From CAYRFQ01 sp964423615 (GTDB taxonomy: Bacteria > Planctomycetota > Planctomycetia > Gemmatales > Gemmataceae), in the NCBI GenBank assembly GCA_964423615.1, contig CAYRFQ010000012.1, positions 1 through 64,000 on the forward strand: DNA of 64,000 nucleotides, in the 5' to 3' direction. Numbering within the stretch: the first letter of the stretch is position 1; each line of letters begins with the position of its first letter. Shown piece by piece: positions 62,057 through 64,000 of the stretch. The position numbers were made by a program, and so were the translations under genes. The notes under the pieces are model-generated. The model did not search any database, was not told the origin of the DNA, and saw nothing but the letters and a program-made list of their open reading frames with translations.

Positions 62057-64000
62057 TCAACCTTCGAACGAAAAACCTAGTTTTTCAACGGCTGCCCTTA
62101 CGGAAGGCTCTTTCAGCAGTGCGACGAAGGCGCGAACGGATTCTCGCCCTTGTCGATTCCTCGAAAGCAGAAAATCGAATTGCTCCTGTTGGATTGGAAG
62201 AAAGCCCAAACCGTAATGACGAGCCGCAGGTTCGATGGCGACGCCCCAATCCGCTCGGCCTTGGGCGATAGCTGCACAAACCGCGTTGTGCGATTTCGAC
62301 TCGGTGGAGTAACCAGCTGGGATGGCAAAATTCTGTGCTCCTTGCGCTCCCAAAAGTTGATCGATCAGAATTCGTGTTCCGCTCCCTCGATTTCGATTTA
62401 CCAGAAAGCAATTGGGATCTTCCAAGACTGTCTTGATGATTTCGTCGGTAGTCCGCCCAACAAACCGAGCGTCGTCGGGCCGAAACACGATTCCCTGGAG
62501 TCTGAGATACCCTCGACAAAGCATCAAAGAGTCGTCTACATACGGGACGTTGTAAATCCCTGTTTTGGGGTCAAGCAAATGAACTCCCGCAAGATCGCAA
62601 GCCCCACGACGGACCGCGTCGAGTCCGCCCGTGCTGCCCACAGGAAAGAACTTGCATCGAAAGCCACGACGTTGCATTTCTCCGACCAGAAAATCGAGTC
62701 CGACGCAATGACTTCCGATCACCACAAAATCCGCTGGCTTTAATTGGGGATCAAGAAGATGAACTTCGACAGTTTCGTCCGGCATCAGGTACTCTTTGTG
62801 TTGATCGATCGTCACAAAACCATCAGCCTTACTAAACGACGTCACAGATCCGGAGCCTTTGCCCAATGGAAACGCCAAATAGGAGACAGGTGATCGGGAA
62901 TCGGGAACAGCAAAAGCGTCGGATTCCGGCGATTTCGAACTAGGTGACGCAACCCCTTCTTGTTGTAGCCCCCCTTTTCCTTTTTCCGGCTCTCCATCCT
63001 CAACAAGTCCAACGAGCAAATATTCTGTGCGTCCGAGTTGCGAATTCCAACGCGCTGGCATAGTCGCTGTCAGGGTCGGTTTTTGATCGACTCCACGCCC
63101 TGCATAGGTTCGGATCACGTCGGCCACGAATTCGTGGAACGTAAACACCGCAGAAGTCGGGAATCCTGGCAAAATGACAACGGGAACGATCCGGTCGTCT
63201 GCTGAACTTCGGACCGCCGCGAGGCACAACGGTTTTCCCGGTTTGAGTGCGATTCCGTGGGCAATGATCCCCGGTTCTCCAAGGTCCGACACAACTCGAT
63301 ATGAGACGTCGCTCTGTCCTTTGGATGTTCCTCCGGAAAGCAGCACGAGGTCTTCGGTGAGGGCCTCTTGGAGCTTGGTCCTGAGGGCTTGGGGTTCGTC
63401 GGCCACAATGCCCATAGAGACGGGTTCGCCTCCGAGTTCTCGAACGGCGTCCGTCAGTATCGTTCCGTTACTGTCGTAGATTTGTCCAGGGGTGAGAGGT
63501 CGTCCTACTGAGACGATTTCGTTTCCGGTGGAGAGGATCGCCACTCTCGGTCGTCGAACAACTGGGACGTTCGCTATCCCCAAAGCCGCAAGTAACCCAG
63601 TCTCTCGTGAGGTTAGAAATTCGCCCTGGCGTAAAATCGTCTCGCCTAGACCGATGTCAGCGCCAGTGTAGGTGATGTTTGATCCAGGTGTGAGCGAACG
63701 GGTCAGAATGACTCGGGGAGCATCACGTTGGTCTTTCGTTCGTTTTTCTCCAATGGGCTCTCGCCAAACCTCTGTGTGCTCAACCATGATAACGGCGTTG
63801 GCCCCTCGTGGAATCACAGCACCGGTAGCAATCGCGATCGCCGTTCCTTGCCTGACGGAATTTGTCGGGGCGACTCCTGGATGCACGACTTCCGGTAGCA
63901 GAGATAGAGTGACTGGTGTTTCCTCCGTAGCGCCAAATGTCCCTTCGGCCCGGACGGCAAAACCATCGACATTCGAGCGATCGAATCCTGGAACGTCTAT
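62057..64000 (-). CDS. moeA: MoeA fused to a periplasmic-binding-protein-like domain (partial)
   Basis: Runs past the right edge; more than 640 residues are visible. The N-terminal part is the molybdopterin molybdotransferase: SNVDGFAVRAEGTFG, TGAVIPRGANAVIMVEHTE, STGNEIVSVG, LLSGGTSKGQSDVSYRVV and GKPLCLA. After a Ser/Glu/Lys-rich linker (codons near 63000) comes a PBP-like domain (VVIGSHCVGLDFLV, STGGLDAVRRGACDLAGVHLLDP, NRNRGSGTRILIDQLLG). Such MoeA-PBP fusions occur in several bacteria and are thought to sense or supply molybdate for cofactor insertion. The upstream start is outside the window. Confidence 0.93.
   Translation of the reverse strand: MDVPGFDRSNVDGFAVRAEGTFGATEETPVTLSLLPEVVHPGVAPTNSVRQGTAIAIATGAVIPRGANAVIMVEHTEVWREPIGEKRTKDQRDAPRVILTRSLTPGSNITYTGADIGLGETILRQGEFLTSRETGLLAALGIANVPVVRRPRVAILSTGNEIVSVGRPLTPGQIYDSNGTILTDAVRELGGEPVSMGIVADEPQALRTKLQEALTEDLVLLSGGTSKGQSDVSYRVVSDLGEPGIIAHGIALKPGKPLCLAAVRSSADDRIVPVVILPGFPTSAVFTFHEFVADVIRTYAGRGVDQKPTLTATMPARWNSQLGRTEYLLVGLVEDGEPEKGKGGLQQEGVASPSSKSPESDAFAVPDSRSPVSYLAFPLGKGSGSVTSFSKADGFVTIDQHKEYLMPDETVEVHLLDPQLKPADFVVIGSHCVGLDFLVGEMQRRGFRCKFFPVGSTGGLDAVRRGACDLAGVHLLDPKTGIYNVPYVDDSLMLCRGYLRLQGIVFRPDDARFVGRTTDEIIKTVLEDPNCFLVNRNRGSGTRILIDQLLGAQGAQNFAIPAGYSTESKSHNAVCAAIAQGRADWGVAIEPAARHYGLGFLPIQQEQFDFLLSRNRQGRESVRAFVALLKEPSVRAAVEKLGFSFEG

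Overview
ORGANISM. The window looks like a planctomycete chromosome, most likely from the Gemmatales side. The signs are an ECF sigma factor whose gene overlaps a Ser/Thr kinase-TPR gene, many HEAT and TPR proteins, an exported protein that starts with an 'ELETRAVPS' motif of the kind seen on planctomycete surface proteins, a secreted Cys-type sulfatase, a TPR-SPINDLY glycosyltransferase and Mla/Lpt-type envelope genes. By eye the base composition is close to half GC. This placement rests on protein style only; the window has no rRNA or tRNA. LAYOUT. 1-1300: a GyrI-like ligand-binding protein and a DUF427 protein. 1316-8014: a very large membrane-anchored SurA/PpiD-like protein (-) and DNA topoisomerase I (+). 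8271-13119 (all -): a small OmlA-like protein, a CgeB-like glycosyltransferase, a TPR-SPINDLY O-GlcNAc-transferase-like enzyme and a TPR-sulfotransferase, which look like a set that modifies proteins or surface glycans. 13460-15882: an LptB-type ATPase with an unusual C-terminal extension, and a fatty-acid desaturase. 16237-26884 (all +): a surface-polysaccharide locus with a GDP-L-fucose synthase, an ABC export pair (Wzm/Wzt with C-terminal glycan-binding domain), a UDP-GlcNAc 2-epimerase, a glycosyltransferase and four methyltransferase genes, one of which carries two methyltransferase domains. 27100-33552: the ECF sigma/kinase pair, then an outer-membrane barrel protein and an exported Hcp-like protein on the minus strand. 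33840-36437: metallo-beta-lactamase-fold hydrolase, TauE/SafE transporter, voltage-gated K+ channel and a small protein. 36447-40296 (-): mlaE-mlaF-mlaD lipid transport genes, with a 21-residue repeat array in MlaD. 41039-50000: site-2 protease, DUF2203, YjbQ, VOC protein, sulfatase, RsmE and several planctomycete-type membrane or secreted proteins. 50512-62020: HEAT proteins, secreted FKBP isomerase, a sensorless histidine kinase, a frame-broken gene, ADP-ribosylglycohydrolase, a DapA-like aldolase and a secreted esterase. 62057 to the window end (-): a MoeA fused to a periplasmic-binding-protein-like domain, running off the edge. HOW IT WORKS TOGETHER. Most of the window concerns the cell envelope: making and exporting a decorated (deoxyhexose-containing, probably methylated) glycan, moving lipids (Mla, LptB), folding exported proteins (SurA-like, FKBP) and sensing (ECF/kinase, histidine kinase). 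No complete novel defence or mobile system was found: there is no CRISPR array, transposase, integrase or toxin-antitoxin pair that I could support. The most unusual objects are the exported Hcp-like protein, the double-methyltransferase gene in the export cluster, the kinase with an insert inside its catalytic core, the repeat-bearing MlaD, the LptB extension, several intergenic inverted repeats and a gene broken by two apparent frameshifts.
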